DNA of 64,000 nucleotides from Pseudobacteroides sp. (GTDB lineage Bacteria > Bacillota > Clostridia > Acetivibrionales > DSM-2933), in contig NZ_DATCTU010000036.1 in the NCBI RefSeq assembly GCF_036567765.1, positions 1-64,000 on the forward strand, written 5' to 3'. The translations under genes were made by a program, and so were the position numbers. The notes under the pieces were generated by a model. The model was not told the origin of the DNA, ran no database searches, and saw only the letters and a list, made by a program, of their open reading frames with translations. Position 1 is the stretch's first letter; the number at the start of each line of letters is the position of its first letter. Shown here in pieces: positions 10,092-20,797 of this stretch.

Positions 10092-10135
10092 GCAGGGTGA
10101 TACAAAACTGTAAAGTAAGTTTTGTATCACCCTGC
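10092..10135 (-). terminator. Long perfect inverted repeat after leuS
   Basis: An 18-bp perfect stem (GCAGGGTGATACAAAACT and its complement) with an 8-nt loop, 24 bp beyond the leuS stop. No strong U-tract follows on the minus strand, so it may also act as an mRNA-stabilising 3' hairpin. Confidence 0.65.
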
Positions 10136-10159
10136 TACTATAAGCTCTACCTTGTTGTA

Positions 10160-12634
10160 TTATTTAACAACTATATTAACCAACCTGCCTGGAACAGCAA
10201 TAACCTTAACTACTGTTTTTCCTTCAATGAGCTCTTTAGCTTTATCATTGCTGAGGGCAGTTTCTTCTAATTCTTTTTGGTTTAATTTTGCCGGAACGAC
10301 AAGTTTATCTCTGACCTTTCCGTTTATCTGTACCACTATTTCGATCTGGTCCTTAACCAGTGCTTCTGCATCGTATTTAGGCCACTGCTGATCGTGGACA
10401 CTGCCGCTTCTTCCTATAAGACTCCACAGCTCTTCTGTTGCATGTGGAATAAACGGAGCCAGCATAATTACCAGACTGTCAACCGCTTCCTTGAGCACAG
10501 CCTTATTTTTCTGCTCATCACTAACCTTTTCCTTATAAGCATAGAGAGCATTAATGAGCTCCATAACAGCACTTATAGCTGTATTAAAATTAAACCTTTC
10601 ACCTATATCATCAGTAACTTTTTTAATGGTATGGTTTATAACATAGCGTATTTCCTTATCCTGCTCATTTAATGATGCTTTATCAATTTCCCCGGCATCC
10701 TTAATAAGCGGTAAAAACTCGCCGATTATCCTCCAGACCCTGTTAATAAATCTATAACATCCCTCAACACCTTGATCGCTCCATTCAAGGTCTTTTTCTG
10801 GAGGTGAAGCAAAAAGTATAAATAATCTTGCTGTATCCGCCCCATACTTTTCAATTATCTCCTCCGGGCTAACAACATTGCCTACAGATTTGGACATTTT
10901 GATACCGTCCTTAAGAACCATGCCCTGGGTAAGGAGATTTTTAAAGGGTTCCTCCTGTGAAACAAAGCCCATGTCATACAATGCCTTCATAAAGAATCTT
11001 GAATACAAAAGGTGCAATATCGCATGCTCTACGCCGCCGATATACTGGTCTACCTGCATCCAGTAATCGGTGCTCTTCTTACTAAAGGGCTCCTTACTGT
11101 TACAAGGATCTGTATACCTTAAATAATACCAGGATGAACACACAAAGGTATCCATTGTGTCAACTTCTCTTCTGCCTGTCTTTCCACATTTGGGGCATTT
11201 GGCAGCAACATATGATGGGCTGCCTGCAAGCGGCGACTCACCAACACCTGTAAACTTAACATCCGTTGGAAGAATGACAGGCAATTCCTCTTCTGGCACA
11301 GGTACAGATCCACAAGTATCGCAATATATAATCGGAATTGGAGCTCCCCAGTATCTTTGCCTTGATATCAGCCAGTCTCTGAGCCTGAAGTTTATCTTTC
11401 TTTCTCCGAATCCCTTTTCTTCGATGTAATCAATTATTTTGCCTATAGCCTCGTCACTCTTAATTCCGTCAAACTTATCAGAGTTTACCAGGTAGCCAAC
11501 TTCCTCAAAGGCAGCCTCCATTTGAGAAGTATTAAGAGTAACACCCTCCGGCTGGATAACAACCTTTAAAGGAAGATTGTATTTTTTAGAGAATTCGAAG
11601 TCCCTCTGGTCATGGGTCGGAACTGCCATTACCACACCAGTGCCGTATTCAGCTAATACGTAATTTGCCAGGTACAAAGGCACCTTATCCCCGTTCAAAG
11701 GATTAACGACATACCTTCCGGTAAATACCCCTTCTTTCTCAGTCTCATTTGAAGTTCTTGTTATTTCATTTAAGAACTTCATCTTCTCAATAAATTCTTT
11801 ACACTGCTCTTCCTGCTCTGTTCCCTCTATCAGCTCTTTTACAATGGAGTGTTCCGGTGCAATAACCATGTAGGTAACACCATATATAGTATCAGGCCTT
11901 GTTGTGTAAACTCTAACGGATTTATCCATTTCGTCGACCTTAAAATCTACCTCTACGCCTTCGCTCCTACCGATCCAGTTCTGCTGCATTGTTTTGACCT
12001 TTTCCGGCCAACCGTCCAGCATTTGTATATCATCCAGAAGCTTTTGGGCATATTTCGTTATCTTAAAGTACCACTGCTCAAGATCTTTTTTTCCCACATC
12101 GGATTTACAACGTTCGCACTTTCCGTTTACAACCTGCTCATTGGCGAGAACAGTTGTACATGAAGGACACCAGTTTACGAATGATTTTTTCTTATATGCC
12201 AAACCATTTTTGTAAAGCTGTAAAAACATCCACTGTGTCCACTTGTAATAATCCGGGTGACATGTGGCAACTTCCCTATCCCAGTCATAGCTTATACCGA
12301 GCTCCTTAAGCTGCCTTCTCATGTTTTCTATGTTGGACCAGGTCCAGTCGTTGGGGTGTATTCCTCTCTTTATTGCAGCATTCTCAGCCGGCAATCCAAA
12401 TGAGTCCCATCCCATTGGATGAAGGACATTAAATCCATTCATTTTCTTGTACCTGGCAACAACATCACCAATCGAATAGTTTCTCACATGACCCATATGA
12501 AGATTTCCCGATGGGTATGGAAACATCTCAAGTACATAGTACTTTTCCTTGTCATTGTCGGAGACCTTAAATACTTTATTTTTCTCCCATAAATTCTGCC
12601 ATTTCTTTTCTATTTCTCTATAGTTATAATGCAT
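10160..12634 (-). CDS. leuS: Leucyl-tRNA synthetase
   Basis: Charges tRNA-Leu. The 824-residue class I synthetase is full length for the bacterial type. It has the HIGH-type motif HMGH (46-49), the CP1 editing domain with TTRPDTIYG and the [13 protein letters not shown] segment whose Asp positions the editing substrate, a zinc-type cysteine set (CPSC, CERC), the KMSKS loop in the last third, and a C-terminal domain. The ATG at 12634 aligns with the family N-terminus. It is followed by a strong inverted repeat. The rsfS stop lies 41 bp upstream on the same strand, so the two may be co-transcribed. No T-box is visible, in contrast to thrS. Confidence 0.97.
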   Translation of the reverse strand: MHYNYREIEKKWQNLWEKNKVFKVSDNDKEKYYVLEMFPYPSGNLHMGHVRNYSIGDVVARYKKMNGFNVLHPMGWDSFGLPAENAAIKRGIHPNDWTWSNIENMRRQLKELGISYDWDREVATCHPDYYKWTQWMFLQLYKNGLAYKKKSFVNWCPSCTTVLANEQVVNGKCERCKSDVGKKDLEQWYFKITKYAQKLLDDIQMLDGWPEKVKTMQQNWIGRSEGVEVDFKVDEMDKSVRVYTTRPDTIYGVTYMVIAPEHSIVKELIEGTEQEEQCKEFIEKMKFLNEITRTSNETEKEGVFTGRYVVNPLNGDKVPLYLANYVLAEYGTGVVMAVPTHDQRDFEFSKKYNLPLKVVIQPEGVTLNTSQMEAAFEEVGYLVNSDKFDGIKSDEAIGKIIDYIEEKGFGERKINFRLRDWLISRQRYWGAPIPIIYCDTCGSVPVPEEELPVILPTDVKFTGVGESPLAGSPSYVAAKCPKCGKTGRREVDTMDTFVCSSWYYLRYTDPCNSKEPFSKKSTDYWMQVDQYIGGVEHAILHLLYSRFFMKALYDMGFVSQEEPFKNLLTQGMVLKDGIKMSKSVGNVVSPEEIIEKYGADTARLFILFASPPEKDLEWSDQGVEGCYRFINRVWRIIGEFLPLIKDAGEIDKASLNEQDKEIRYVINHTIKKVTDDIGERFNFNTAISAVMELINALYAYKEKVSDEQKNKAVLKEAVDSLVIMLAPFIPHATEELWSLIGRSGSVHDQQWPKYDAEALVKDQIEIVVQINGKVRDKLVVPAKLNQKELEETALSNDKAKELIEGKTVVKVIAVPGRLVNIVVK

Positions 12635-12675
12635 AGGGTACCTCCATTGTAATAATGAGCTTTGATTTTTATTCT

Positions 12676-13014
12676 TTATTTATATGATAAAACACCATCG
12701 GACCAAAGCCTTTCAAGATTGTAAAAGCCCCTGTCCTCTTCGTGGAATATATGAACAATAACGTCACCGTAATCAAGTAATATCCATCTTGCACTGTTAT
12801 AGCCTTCCTTGTGAAAGCATCTTAAGCCCTGTTCTTCCATTTTTTCTTCCAACTCATCGGCTAGTGTTTTAATATGTGTTGAGGAAGTACCATTGCAAAT
12901 TACAAAATAATCAGACAAAATAGATATGTTTTCAATGCTTATAACATTTATATCCTTAGCTTTCTTACTATCTAAAATCTCTACGATTTTATCAACCATT
13001 TCTTTTGAATTCAA
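12676..13014 (-). CDS. rsfS: Ribosome silencing factor RsfS
   Basis: A 112-residue RsfS/Iojap protein, which binds ribosomal protein L14 and blocks subunit joining during starvation. Family features seen are [20 protein letters not shown] and the C-terminal [23 protein letters not shown] with its usual LE.LW end. Length is normal. It belongs to a common clostridial cluster with nadD, yqeK and a LytR_C protein, all on the same strand here. Confidence 0.95.
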   Translation of the reverse strand: MNSKEMVDKIVEILDSKKAKDINVISIENISILSDYFVICNGTSSTHIKTLADELEEKMEEQGLRCFHKEGYNSARWILLDYGDVIVHIFHEEDRGFYNLERLWSDGVLSYK

Positions 13015-13141
13015 TACTGTTTCATCCCTCTCACCATCAAATTTTAAGCATAATTATAAATGAATTATACTATTAATAATATTATTTGTGAACAATATGT
13101 TTTGCATGTCTTTTATTAATCATTTTTTAATGTCTAAAAAA

Positions 13142-13687
13142 TCACGGCAAATAATCAGCACCTAATACAATTGTTACATCTACATTGGAATTTTTTATCT
13201 TTTCCTTGGACAATCTGCCTGTTTTTATTAAGCTTATTACCTCATCGCCATAGCCATTATCGTTTCTTTCTATTACTTTTGTTTTGGTTGTGACTTTTCC
13301 CGAAATAACCGATATAACTTTAATACCGCTGTTTTTAAGGGTATTTCCGAGAGTAGTACCAACACCCTTTTTGCCTGTGCTGTTTATTATCTCAACCTTA
13401 ATCTCCGATGTCTTTCTTTCGTTTTTCGGGCTTGTTGTCTCCTGGTTCTTTGGTTTAGTAGCGTCAGTCTCTTCCTTTTTTACTTCAGCAGCAGTGCTTG
13501 GCACTTCTTTTTTTTCTTTAGCTGTCACTGTCTTTTGTGCTGCCGGCTTGTCCTTGGCAAAAATCCTGGAATCTTTGGTAAAATTCACAGCCACCACAAG
13601 TGAGACAACAATAATTACTATGGAGCCAAACAAGAGAAAAATATGTTCAAAATGATTTAATATATTCTTTTTATTGGATTTTGCCAT
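13142..13687 (-). CDS. Membrane-anchored LytR C-terminal domain protein
   Basis: A 181-residue protein with a short cytoplasmic start, one membrane helix (about 16-34), a Lys/Glu/Thr-rich low-complexity linker (about 45-92) and a LytR_C domain (about 93-181) beginning IKVEIINSTGKKGVG. This domain is often found at the end of cell-wall LCP proteins or alone beside yqeK and rsfS, as here. Its biochemical role is not established. The catalytic LCP domain is absent, so it is not itself a wall polymer ligase. Confidence 0.82.
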   Translation of the reverse strand: MAKSNKKNILNHFEHIFLLFGSIVIIVVSLVVAVNFTKDSRIFAKDKPAAQKTVTAKEKKEVPSTAAEVKKEETDATKPKNQETTSPKNERKTSEIKVEIINSTGKKGVGTTLGNTLKNSGIKVISVISGKVTTKTKVIERNDNGYGDEVISLIKTGRLSKEKIKNSNVDVTIVLGADYLP

Positions 13688-13717
13688 TTCAAACCATCCC
13701 CTTAAGTTCTATTATAA

Positions 13718-14296
13718 CTAATATTTAACATTCCCCATCTGCTCAAGAATATAATTTCTTGCATGAATTGCATCAACATGTATATAGCTCTTTTTTTCGA
13801 TTATATGATTGATGGTTCTGTCGAGGGCCATAAGCATTGTCCTGTCGATGTCTTTAAATGCTTCTTTTCTTGCCTCCTCAACACCCTGAAAACTCCTGCC
13901 AGGCTCAATATAATCAGCTATATATATAATTTTCTCAAGCATGTCCATATCAGCTCGTCCAGTTGTGTGGTATTTTATTGCTGTTAACACTGATCGATCC
14001 TTTATACCATATTCTTCCCTTGCAATTTCGGCACCTATAGAGCCATGAAGCAGTGAAGGCTGGTTTCTTGTAAAAACATCAATCTCAATCCCGTATTTTT
14101 CACAGGCCTTAAAAACTTCTGCTCCTTTAATTTCTCTTGCACAATCATGAAGCAATCCTGATACAGCTGCCTTTTCCACATCAACACCATAGATCTTAGC
14201 AAGATCTACAGCTGTATACATTACCCCTAATGAGTGTTTAAACCTCTTCTTTGAAAGAGTTTTTTCCAATTTATTTCTCATTTCATCAATTGTCAT
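13718..14296 (-). CDS. yqeK: YqeK-family HD-domain hydrolase
   Basis: YqeK enzymes hydrolyse diadenosine tetraphosphate symmetrically to ADP. Seen here: an HD fold with KRFKHSLGV, GLLHDCAREI (the HD pair), LLHGSIGAEIA and IADYIEPGR, the usual metal-binding order for the family. I start at the ATG at 14296 (192 residues); a GTG at 14320 is in frame and cannot be excluded. It follows nadD after a gap of about 30 bp, the standard arrangement, suggesting one transcript. Confidence 0.93.
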   Translation of the reverse strand: MTIDEMRNKLEKTLSKKRFKHSLGVMYTAVDLAKIYGVDVEKAAVSGLLHDCAREIKGAEVFKACEKYGIEIDVFTRNQPSLLHGSIGAEIAREEYGIKDRSVLTAIKYHTTGRADMDMLEKIIYIADYIEPGRSFQGVEEARKEAFKDIDRTMLMALDRTINHIIEKKSYIHVDAIHARNYILEQMGNVKY

Positions 14297-14329
14297 ACTC
14301 CATATTGCCCTTCTGTACACTATAAATCT

Positions 14330-14947
14330 TCAGTCCCTGTATAAATTGTTCTTATAAATATAGTCTTCAACACATTCAGGCAATAAATACTTTATCGTCT
14401 TCCCTTCCTGCACTCTTTTCCTGATATCTGTTGATGAAATCTGGACCATAGGTATATTGGCAACTATTATGTCGGCATTGTAGTTTGATTTGAGGTATTC
14501 AACATCACTATAAAAGCTTTCATCGACATAATCAGGTCTTAATGCAGATATAAATCTGCACATGGTAAATAATTCCTCGAAGTTTTTCCAGGTCGTCAGT
14601 TCTTTTACAACATCCGCACCCGTAATAAAATACATCTGTGCCTTTTCCCCATAAATTCTTTTAAAATGTTTCAATGTGTCTATTGTATAAGTGTATCCTT
14701 CACGTTCCACCTCTACACTTGAAACCTCAAAATAAGGATTTGAATAAACAGCCTTCTTAACCATGTTAAGCCTGTCTATTGGCGAAGTCACATTTAAATG
14801 CTTTTTGTGAGGAGGCATTCCCGTCGGCACAAATATGACCTTATCCAGCCCAATGGCATTTCTTATGTTCTCTGCAGTTATTAGATGTCCGTAATGGATA
14901 GGGTCAAAAGTCCCACCTGAAATTCCGATTTTAATATATCCCGGCAT
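14330..14947 (-). CDS. nadD: Nicotinate-nucleotide adenylyltransferase
   Basis: Converts nicotinate mononucleotide to deamido-NAD in NAD synthesis. The nucleotidyltransferase signature GGTFDPIHYGH is at the N-terminus and the ISSTDIRKR motif near the C-terminus. The product is 205 residues, normal for NadD. The long upstream extension of the frame is rejected because the ATG at 14947 has GGAG 7 nt upstream and begins right at the family N-terminus. It is first in the nadD-yqeK-LytR_C-rsfS-leuS run. Confidence 0.95.
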   Translation of the reverse strand: MPGYIKIGISGGTFDPIHYGHLITAENIRNAIGLDKVIFVPTGMPPHKKHLNVTSPIDRLNMVKKAVYSNPYFEVSSVEVEREGYTYTIDTLKHFKRIYGEKAQMYFITGADVVKELTTWKNFEELFTMCRFISALRPDYVDESFYSDVEYLKSNYNADIIVANIPMVQISSTDIRKRVQEGKTIKYLLPECVEDYIYKNNLYRD

Positions 14948-14986
14948 AGTTGTTCTCCAAAATTTTGCTCCATACATTATAGCATA

Positions 14987-15031
14987 AATAATCCTAATTA
15001 TAAAGGAAAATGATTTATAATTAGGATTATT
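14987..15031. terminator. AT-rich perfect hairpin between the ROK kinase gene and nadD
   Basis: An 18-bp perfect stem beginning AATAATCCTAATTATAAA with a 9-nt loop, placed after the sugar kinase stop and before nadD on the minus strand. It probably terminates the kinase transcript. Confidence 0.6.
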
Positions 15032-15073
15032 TGAAAATTTCATTTATTTTTAACATACTACTATAATATAGCT

Positions 15074-16039
15074 TTACAGTTTGGTACCCATAATAAGTGC
15101 CAGTGAACCATATAGGATTGAGTCATCTCCAAGCTTTGACTGAACAATTTCAGTTCCTTCAAGGACGGCAGGCATTGAAAATCTTTTTATTTTCTCTTGA
15201 AGTGCAGGAAGCATATAACCCCCAAGGGCTTCAAACACTCCACCACCTAATATAAGCATGTTAGGATTGAATATGTTTATTAGGGATCCAGCACCTGCTG
15301 CAAGATAATATACTGCCTTATCCACTACCTCCAGTGCCAGCTCATCCCTATCCTCAATAGCTCTTTTTAGCATTTTGCTCTTTATAATGGTTGTATCTTC
15401 TCCCATCAAATCCTTAAGGATTGATTCCCTGCCTCTTGCAATCTGTCCCTTAATCTCCCTTGTAATTGCAATCTTACTTGCATATGCTTCAAGACACCCT
15501 CTCTGCCCGCAGTTGCAGTAAGGCCCCTCGGTATTTATTATCATATGACCAACCTCGGTTCCTGAATGCTTTGCACCTGCATATAGCTTATTGTTTATAA
15601 TGACGCCTCCGCCTATGCCTGTTCCAACAAATATACCCACTATATTTTCTCTATTTTTTCCGACACCATATTTCCACTCACCAAGAACACCCATCTTTAC
15701 GTCATTTCCGATGTGAAAGGGTACATTAAATTTGCCCTCAATAACTTTTTTTATGTTATAGTTTCTCCATGGAATATTTGGAGTAAAGATGATTTCACCA
15801 GTACTTTCATTTATTATCCCCGGTGCACCGGCTCCTATTCCGGCAAGAGACTCTCTGCTTATTTGTGACTTTACAATAAGTTCCTCAACAAGGTTTATAA
15901 TTCTTTCCTCTATTTTCCCCTGGCCCTCTTCCGCCTTGGTTTTCTTTTTTACTTTGCATACTATTTTGAGGTTTTCATCAAATACTGCTCCTAAAACCTT
16001 TGTACCACCTATATCCAAACATATATATGCTTTTTTCAT
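15074..16039 (-). CDS. ROK-family sugar kinase, probable glucokinase
   Basis: A 321-residue ROK kinase. It has the ATP-binding DIGGTKVLGAVFDE start, the sugar-site sequence GIGGGVIINNKLY with GHM, and the ROK zinc motif CNCGQRGCLEAYAS. These fit the clostridial glucokinase group, which phosphorylates glucose released by cellodextrin or glycogen breakdown. A DNA-binding domain is absent, so it is an enzyme and not a ROK repressor. Substrate is inferred; N-acetylmannosamine or other hexoses cannot be ruled out. Confidence 0.88.
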   Translation of the reverse strand: MKKAYICLDIGGTKVLGAVFDENLKIVCKVKKKTKAEEGQGKIEERIINLVEELIVKSQISRESLAGIGAGAPGIINESTGEIIFTPNIPWRNYNIKKVIEGKFNVPFHIGNDVKMGVLGEWKYGVGKNRENIVGIFVGTGIGGGVIINNKLYAGAKHSGTEVGHMIINTEGPYCNCGQRGCLEAYASKIAITREIKGQIARGRESILKDLMGEDTTIIKSKMLKRAIEDRDELALEVVDKAVYYLAAGAGSLINIFNPNMLILGGGVFEALGGYMLPALQEKIKRFSMPAVLEGTEIVQSKLGDDSILYGSLALIMGTKL

Positions 16040-16148
16040 TATATCAGCTCCAATAAAAATTTGTAGTATATTATAATTCTACACAGCTGCAAAAATATCC
16101 TTCATCATAATTTTTTAGACATAATTTCTCACAATAACATAACAAAAA

Positions 16149-16180
16149 GCAAGGGACATATATTATTCAGTATCCCCTGC
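16149..16180 (-). terminator. Intrinsic terminator of the purine operon
   Basis: On the minus strand GCAGGGGATA pairs imperfectly with TGTCCCTTGC and is followed by TTTTTG, just after the purD stop. It fits the end of the purE-F-M-N-H-D transcript. Confidence 0.75.
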
Positions 16181-16203
16181 CTTTTATATTAAAAGTATGG
16201 CTC

Positions 16204-17466
16204 TTAGTATTTCCTGCCTATGTCTTTTCTGAAGTGTGCACCCCTAAAGGAGATTTTTTCAACTGCTTGGTAAGCCTTTCCAATTGCTTGTTCCATTGTA
16301 GGTTCAAGTGCTGTAACACCTAAAACCCTGCCTCCAGCAGTGTAAAACCTTCCGTTTTCATATTTGGTTCCGGCATGAAACACCACTGTATTGGCATCGT
16401 GCTCTGCATCAGCAAGTCCTGATATTTCGAGGCCTGTATCATATTTTCCAGGATAGCCTCCAGATGCCATAACTACGCAAACTGCTGCACTGCTGCTCCA
16501 CTTGATATCCATCTCACTTAGCTTTTCATCAATTACCGCATTGAATATCTCTACCAAGTCACTCTCTAGTTGGGGAAGTACAACCTGCGTCTCGGGATCC
16601 CCAAACCTTGCATTGTATTCAAGAACTTTAGGACCTTCCTTAGTCAGTATAAACCCAAAATAAATAACGCCTTTAAACTTTCTGTTTTCCTTATTCATTG
16701 CTTCTATTGTAGGCTTCATTATTTTTTCCATGCAGTAGTCGGCGATTTCCGGGGTATATATCTTACTAGGAGCAAATGTGCCCATTCCTCCTGTATTAGG
16801 CCCCTCATCATTGTCAAATACTCTTTTATGGTCCTGGGAGCTAACCATAGGCTTAATTGTTTTTCCATCGGTAAATGCCAGAATAGACACTTCAGGACCA
16901 ACAAGAAACTCTTCAATAACAACCTTATTCCCGGCACTACCAAAAACCTTATCGTTCATCATACTGTTGACAGCTTCCTGTGCCTGATCAAAACCTTGAG
17001 CTATTATAACACCTTTGCCAAGTGCCAACCCATCTGCCTTTATTACCACAGGATACTCCTGATGCTTTAAATACTCAATAGCATGCTCATAGTTGTCAAA
17101 GGTTTCATATTTTGCAGTAGGAATTGAATATTTTTTCATCAAATCCTTTGCAAAAGCCTTGCTTCCCTCAATAACCGCAGCATTTTTATATGGTCCGAAG
17201 GCTCTGATGCCTGCCTTTTCCAGCTCATCCACCATGCCTGCTGCCAAAGGATCATCGGGGGCGACAACTACCAGATCTATCATATTGTCTTTTGAAAATT
17301 TTACAATTCCCTCTATATCCATGGCTTTGATGGGAACACATTCAGCTAACGTTGAAATACCACCGTTTCCCGGTGCACAATACAGTTTTGTAACCAATGG
17401 GCTTTGTGCAATTTTCCATATAATTGTATGCTCACGCCCTCCACTACCTACAACCAGAATTTTCAT
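16204..17466 (-). CDS. purD: Phosphoribosylamine-glycine ligase (GAR synthetase)
   Basis: Second step of de novo purine synthesis: joins glycine to phosphoribosylamine with ATP. The 420-residue ATP-grasp protein starts MKILVVGSGGREHTI and shows VIKADGLALGKGV, the HKRVFDNDEGPNTGGMG segment and YNARFGDPETQV, all hallmarks of PurD. The start at 17466 is supported by GGAGG 6 nt upstream; a longer frame begins 12 codons earlier without a ribosome site. It is the last gene of the operon, 43 bp after purH. Confidence 0.97.
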   Translation of the reverse strand: MKILVVGSGGREHTIIWKIAQSPLVTKLYCAPGNGGISTLAECVPIKAMDIEGIVKFSKDNMIDLVVVAPDDPLAAGMVDELEKAGIRAFGPYKNAAVIEGSKAFAKDLMKKYSIPTAKYETFDNYEHAIEYLKHQEYPVVIKADGLALGKGVIIAQGFDQAQEAVNSMMNDKVFGSAGNKVVIEEFLVGPEVSILAFTDGKTIKPMVSSQDHKRVFDNDEGPNTGGMGTFAPSKIYTPEIADYCMEKIMKPTIEAMNKENRKFKGVIYFGFILTKEGPKVLEYNARFGDPETQVVLPQLESDLVEIFNAVIDEKLSEMDIKWSSSAAVCVVMASGGYPGKYDTGLEISGLADAEHDANTVVFHAGTKYENGRFYTAGGRVLGVTALEPTMEQAIGKAYQAVEKISFRGAHFRKDIGRKY

Positions 17467-17509
17467 TCTAATCCTCCACCGTCTACTTAATTTTACAAAC
17501 AATCACGAA

Positions 17510-19054
17510 TTAATGTTTAAAATGTCTCATGCCTGTGAAAATCATGGCAATTCCATGCTTATTGCATTCGTCAATGGAAGCCTGATCGTTCATTGAGCCT
17601 CCTGGCTGTATTATTGCTGTAATACCTGCCGCAGCAGCAGCCTCTACACAATCAGGGAATGGGAAAAATGCATCGGATGCGAGAACAGCTCCTTTTGTTC
17701 TTTCTCCACCGTACTCTATTGCAATCTTTGCCGCCATAATCCTATTTGTCTGTCCAGGACCCACGCCTAATGTCTGCTTACCCTTAGCCACAACTATGCC
17801 ATTGGATTTGGTATGCTTTACAACCTTCATTGCAAACAAAAGCTCTTCAATTTGCTTTTCATCCGGCTTTTTCTCGGTGACAAATTTTATTTCTTCCTTA
17901 TTTACACATTCACGGTTAACGTTTTGAACCAGGAGTCCTCCAGCTACTTTTTTCATATCATAGCTTCCTTCAGGAACCGGTGCCCCGATGTCATCCAATT
18001 TCATGATTCTTATGTTCTTTTTCTTCGAAAGAACTGCCATTGCTTCATCTGTAAAGGAAGGAGCAATTATTATTTCAACGAATATCTTATTGATTTCTTC
18101 TGCAGTCTTAAGGTCAATCTCTCTATTTGCAGCAATTATCCCGCCAAATATGGATACTGGATCTGCTTCATATGCCTTTACATATGCATCATATATATTG
18201 TCGCTGCTGGCTACTCCACATGGGTTGGCATGCTTTACAGCTACAACCGTGGGCTCAGAAAATTCCTTCAAGAGCTCAAGTGCACCGTTGGCATCATTTA
18301 TGTTGTTGTATGAAAGCTCTTTCCCATGCAACTGCTTCGCAGATGTAATACACCCCTTGTTTGCTCCAACTTCCTTATAGAAAACAGCCTTTTGATGAGG
18401 ATTCTCACCATACCTCATGTCCTGAACCTTCTCAAATGTAAGGGTCATGGTTTCAGGGAAGGTGTCTTCTCCTATCTTTTCTCTCAAGTATTTAGCTATA
18501 AGGGTATCATAATGACATGTATGTTCAAAAACTTTATATGCAAGCTTAAATTTTGTTTTCAAGGAAACATCCTTTGATGATTTCAATTCTTCAACGACAG
18601 TCACGTAATCAGAAGGATCCACTATAACAGATACATCCTGGTAGTTTTTGGCAGCTGCACGGAGCATTGTGGGACCGCCAATATCGATATTCTCAATAGC
18701 ATCATGGAGCTCAACATTCTCTTTTAAAATTGTCTGCTTGAAAGGATATAGGTTTATTATAACCATACCAATGGGCTCTATACCCAGTTCTGCTATTTGT
18801 TTCATATGATCAGGGTTGCTTCTTATTGCAAGCAGCCCACCATGGACTTTAGGATGAAGGGTTTTAACCCTGCCGTCAAGGCATTCGGGAAAGCCTGTGA
18901 TGTCAGATATATTTATAACTTTTATTCCAGCATCACTTAAGGTTTTATAGGTTCCGCCCGTTGATATTATTTCTACTCCCATACCTTGAAGCTCTTTTGC
19001 AAAATCTACAATTCCGGTTTTATCCGATACGCTTATTAAGGCCCTTTTAACCAT
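17510..19054 (-). CDS. purH: Bifunctional AICAR transformylase / IMP cyclohydrolase
   Basis: Last two steps to IMP. The 514-residue product has the N-terminal MGS-like cyclohydrolase domain ([34 protein letters not shown]) and the C-terminal transformylase domain with the active-site motif KHANPCG and a SDAFFPFPD segment. Length is standard. It lies between purN and purD on the same strand with short gaps. Confidence 0.97.
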   Translation of the reverse strand: MVKRALISVSDKTGIVDFAKELQGMGVEIISTGGTYKTLSDAGIKVINISDITGFPECLDGRVKTLHPKVHGGLLAIRSNPDHMKQIAELGIEPIGMVIINLYPFKQTILKENVELHDAIENIDIGGPTMLRAAAKNYQDVSVIVDPSDYVTVVEELKSSKDVSLKTKFKLAYKVFEHTCHYDTLIAKYLREKIGEDTFPETMTLTFEKVQDMRYGENPHQKAVFYKEVGANKGCITSAKQLHGKELSYNNINDANGALELLKEFSEPTVVAVKHANPCGVASSDNIYDAYVKAYEADPVSIFGGIIAANREIDLKTAEEINKIFVEIIIAPSFTDEAMAVLSKKKNIRIMKLDDIGAPVPEGSYDMKKVAGGLLVQNVNRECVNKEEIKFVTEKKPDEKQIEELLFAMKVVKHTKSNGIVVAKGKQTLGVGPGQTNRIMAAKIAIEYGGERTKGAVLASDAFFPFPDCVEAAAAAGITAIIQPGGSMNDQASIDECNKHGIAMIFTGMRHFKH

Positions 19055-19090
19055 GTTAACTCTCCTTTTATAAATTATTTTAATTGTTAT

Positions 19091-19717
19091 TTATGGCAAT
19101 ATTCTAACTTTTCTTCCCTCAACTTTAAGTCTTCGCTGTGCATAAAGCCTGATAGCCTCAGGCAAAATCTGCCATTCCACCTCTTCCATCACCCGCTTCT
19201 GCAAGGTTTCAGGAGTATCATCTTCATTTATATGTACTGCCTTCTGAAGTATTATTGGTCCCGCATCAGCCTCAAGCTCAACAAAATGCACAGTAGCACC
19301 GGTTACCTTTACCCCGTACTCAATGGCCCTTTCGTGTGGAATCAGCCCGTAATAACCCTTTCCGCAGAAGGATGGTATCAGCGATGGGTGAACATTAATA
19401 ATTCTATTTTTGTAATGGTTATTAAACCTCTCACCAAGCAGGGATAAGAACCCAGCAAGGACAACCAGTTCAACCCCTTGTTTCTCCAGGCTTTCTATAA
19501 GTGCTGTATCAAATTCGTCCAGAGAGGAATAGCTTTTCCTTGATATGACTTCAGAGGGTATATTATGGTTTTCAGCTCTCTTAAGAGCATATACGCCCAC
19601 CTTGCTGGATATAACAGTCACTACGGAACAGTTATCCAGATACCCGCTGTCAATTTTATCCAAAATAGCCTGGAGATTGGTACCTCCTCCTGATACTAGA
19701 ACCCCTATCCTCAACAT
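19091..19717 (-). CDS. purN: Phosphoribosylglycinamide formyltransferase 1
   Basis: Adds a formyl group from 10-formyl-THF to GAR. The 208-residue protein has the start [15 protein letters not shown], the catalytic [12 protein letters not shown] segment (Asn and His) and [17 protein letters not shown] with the catalytic Asp. Its start overlaps the purM 3' end by 7 bp, which points to translational coupling. Confidence 0.97.
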   Translation of the reverse strand: MLRIGVLVSGGGTNLQAILDKIDSGYLDNCSVVTVISSKVGVYALKRAENHNIPSEVISRKSYSSLDEFDTALIESLEKQGVELVVLAGFLSLLGERFNNHYKNRIINVHPSLIPSFCGKGYYGLIPHERAIEYGVKVTGATVHFVELEADAGPIILQKAVHINEDDTPETLQKRVMEEVEWQILPEAIRLYAQRRLKVEGRKVRILP

Positions 19718-20733
19718 ATATCAACTCCGGCCTCTCCCTTAACAATTTCACCAATCAGGTAAGCTTCCTCGTTATTCTTCTTTATATGTTCAACTACATC
19801 TTCGGCTATATCACTGCTTACAGCCAATACCATTCCGATACCCATATTGAATGTGTTGTAAATATCCCTTTCTCCAATATTGGCTATACTCTGCAATAAA
19901 TTAAAAATTGGCAGTACAGGCCAAGTTCCTTTATTGATCCTGACTCTCAAACCTTCCGGTACCATCCTTGGAATATTTTCAATAAAGCCACCGCCTGTTA
20001 TATGAGAAATCCCCTTGATTTCATATTTATTTATTATGTCGAGTATTGTCTTCACATAAATCTTTGTAGGCTTTATGAGCTCATCACCCATTTTTGATCC
20101 CAATGCTTCTACATACTCCTGCAGCTTTTCTTTAGATGGATTAAGAAGCTTTCTTACCAGGGAGAATCCGTTGCTGTGGAGCCCTGATGATGGAAGCCCA
20201 ATTAGTTTGTCTCCCTCTTTTATGCTTTTTCCGTCAATTATTTTGCTCTTATCAACTATACCCACTGCAAAACCTGCCATATCGTAGTCTTCCTCAGAAT
20301 AGAATCCAGGCATTTCAGCTGTTTCACCGCCAATTAGTGCACAACCTGACATAACACAGCCCTCTGCCACTCCCTTTACAATATCAGCTACCTTCTCAGG
20401 TCTGTTCTTCCCAACTGCTATATAGTCAAGAAAAAATAGAGGCTCTGCACCGCTGCATACTATGTCGTTGACACACATGGCAACACAGTCAATACCTACA
20501 GTATCATGCTTATCCAGCAAGAAGGCTATTTTAAGTTTTGTCCCTACTCCGTCAGTACCGGACACTAAAACAGGCTCTTTATACTTGTCTTTAGTTAATG
20601 AAAACAATCCGCCAAATCCACCCAAATCTGTCATAACTTCAGGTCTGAATGTCTTTTTAACATGGCCTTTCATAAGTTCTACAGCCTTATAACCAGCTTC
20701 AACGTCAACCCCTGCATCTTTATAGGTCGTCAT
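19711..20733 (-). CDS. purM: Phosphoribosylformylglycinamidine cyclo-ligase (AIR synthetase)
   Basis: Closes the imidazole ring to give AIR. The 340-residue PurM shows [16 protein letters not shown] at the N-terminus, ATP-site sequence [10 protein letters not shown], the signature [11 protein letters not shown], and [13 protein letters not shown]. Its 3' end overlaps purN, and purF lies 64 bp upstream. Confidence 0.97.
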   Translation of the reverse strand: MTTYKDAGVDVEAGYKAVELMKGHVKKTFRPEVMTDLGGFGGLFSLTKDKYKEPVLVSGTDGVGTKLKIAFLLDKHDTVGIDCVAMCVNDIVCSGAEPLFFLDYIAVGKNRPEKVADIVKGVAEGCVMSGCALIGGETAEMPGFYSEEDYDMAGFAVGIVDKSKIIDGKSIKEGDKLIGLPSSGLHSNGFSLVRKLLNPSKEKLQEYVEALGSKMGDELIKPTKIYVKTILDIINKYEIKGISHITGGGFIENIPRMVPEGLRVRINKGTWPVLPIFNLLQSIANIGERDIYNTFNMGIGMVLAVSSDIAEDVVEHIKKNNEEAYLIGEIVKGEAGVDIC

Positions 20734-20797
20734 TTCATATCCTCCAAACTCATAATTTAATTAAATTAACTAATCTATTAAACATTCTATCCTTTTA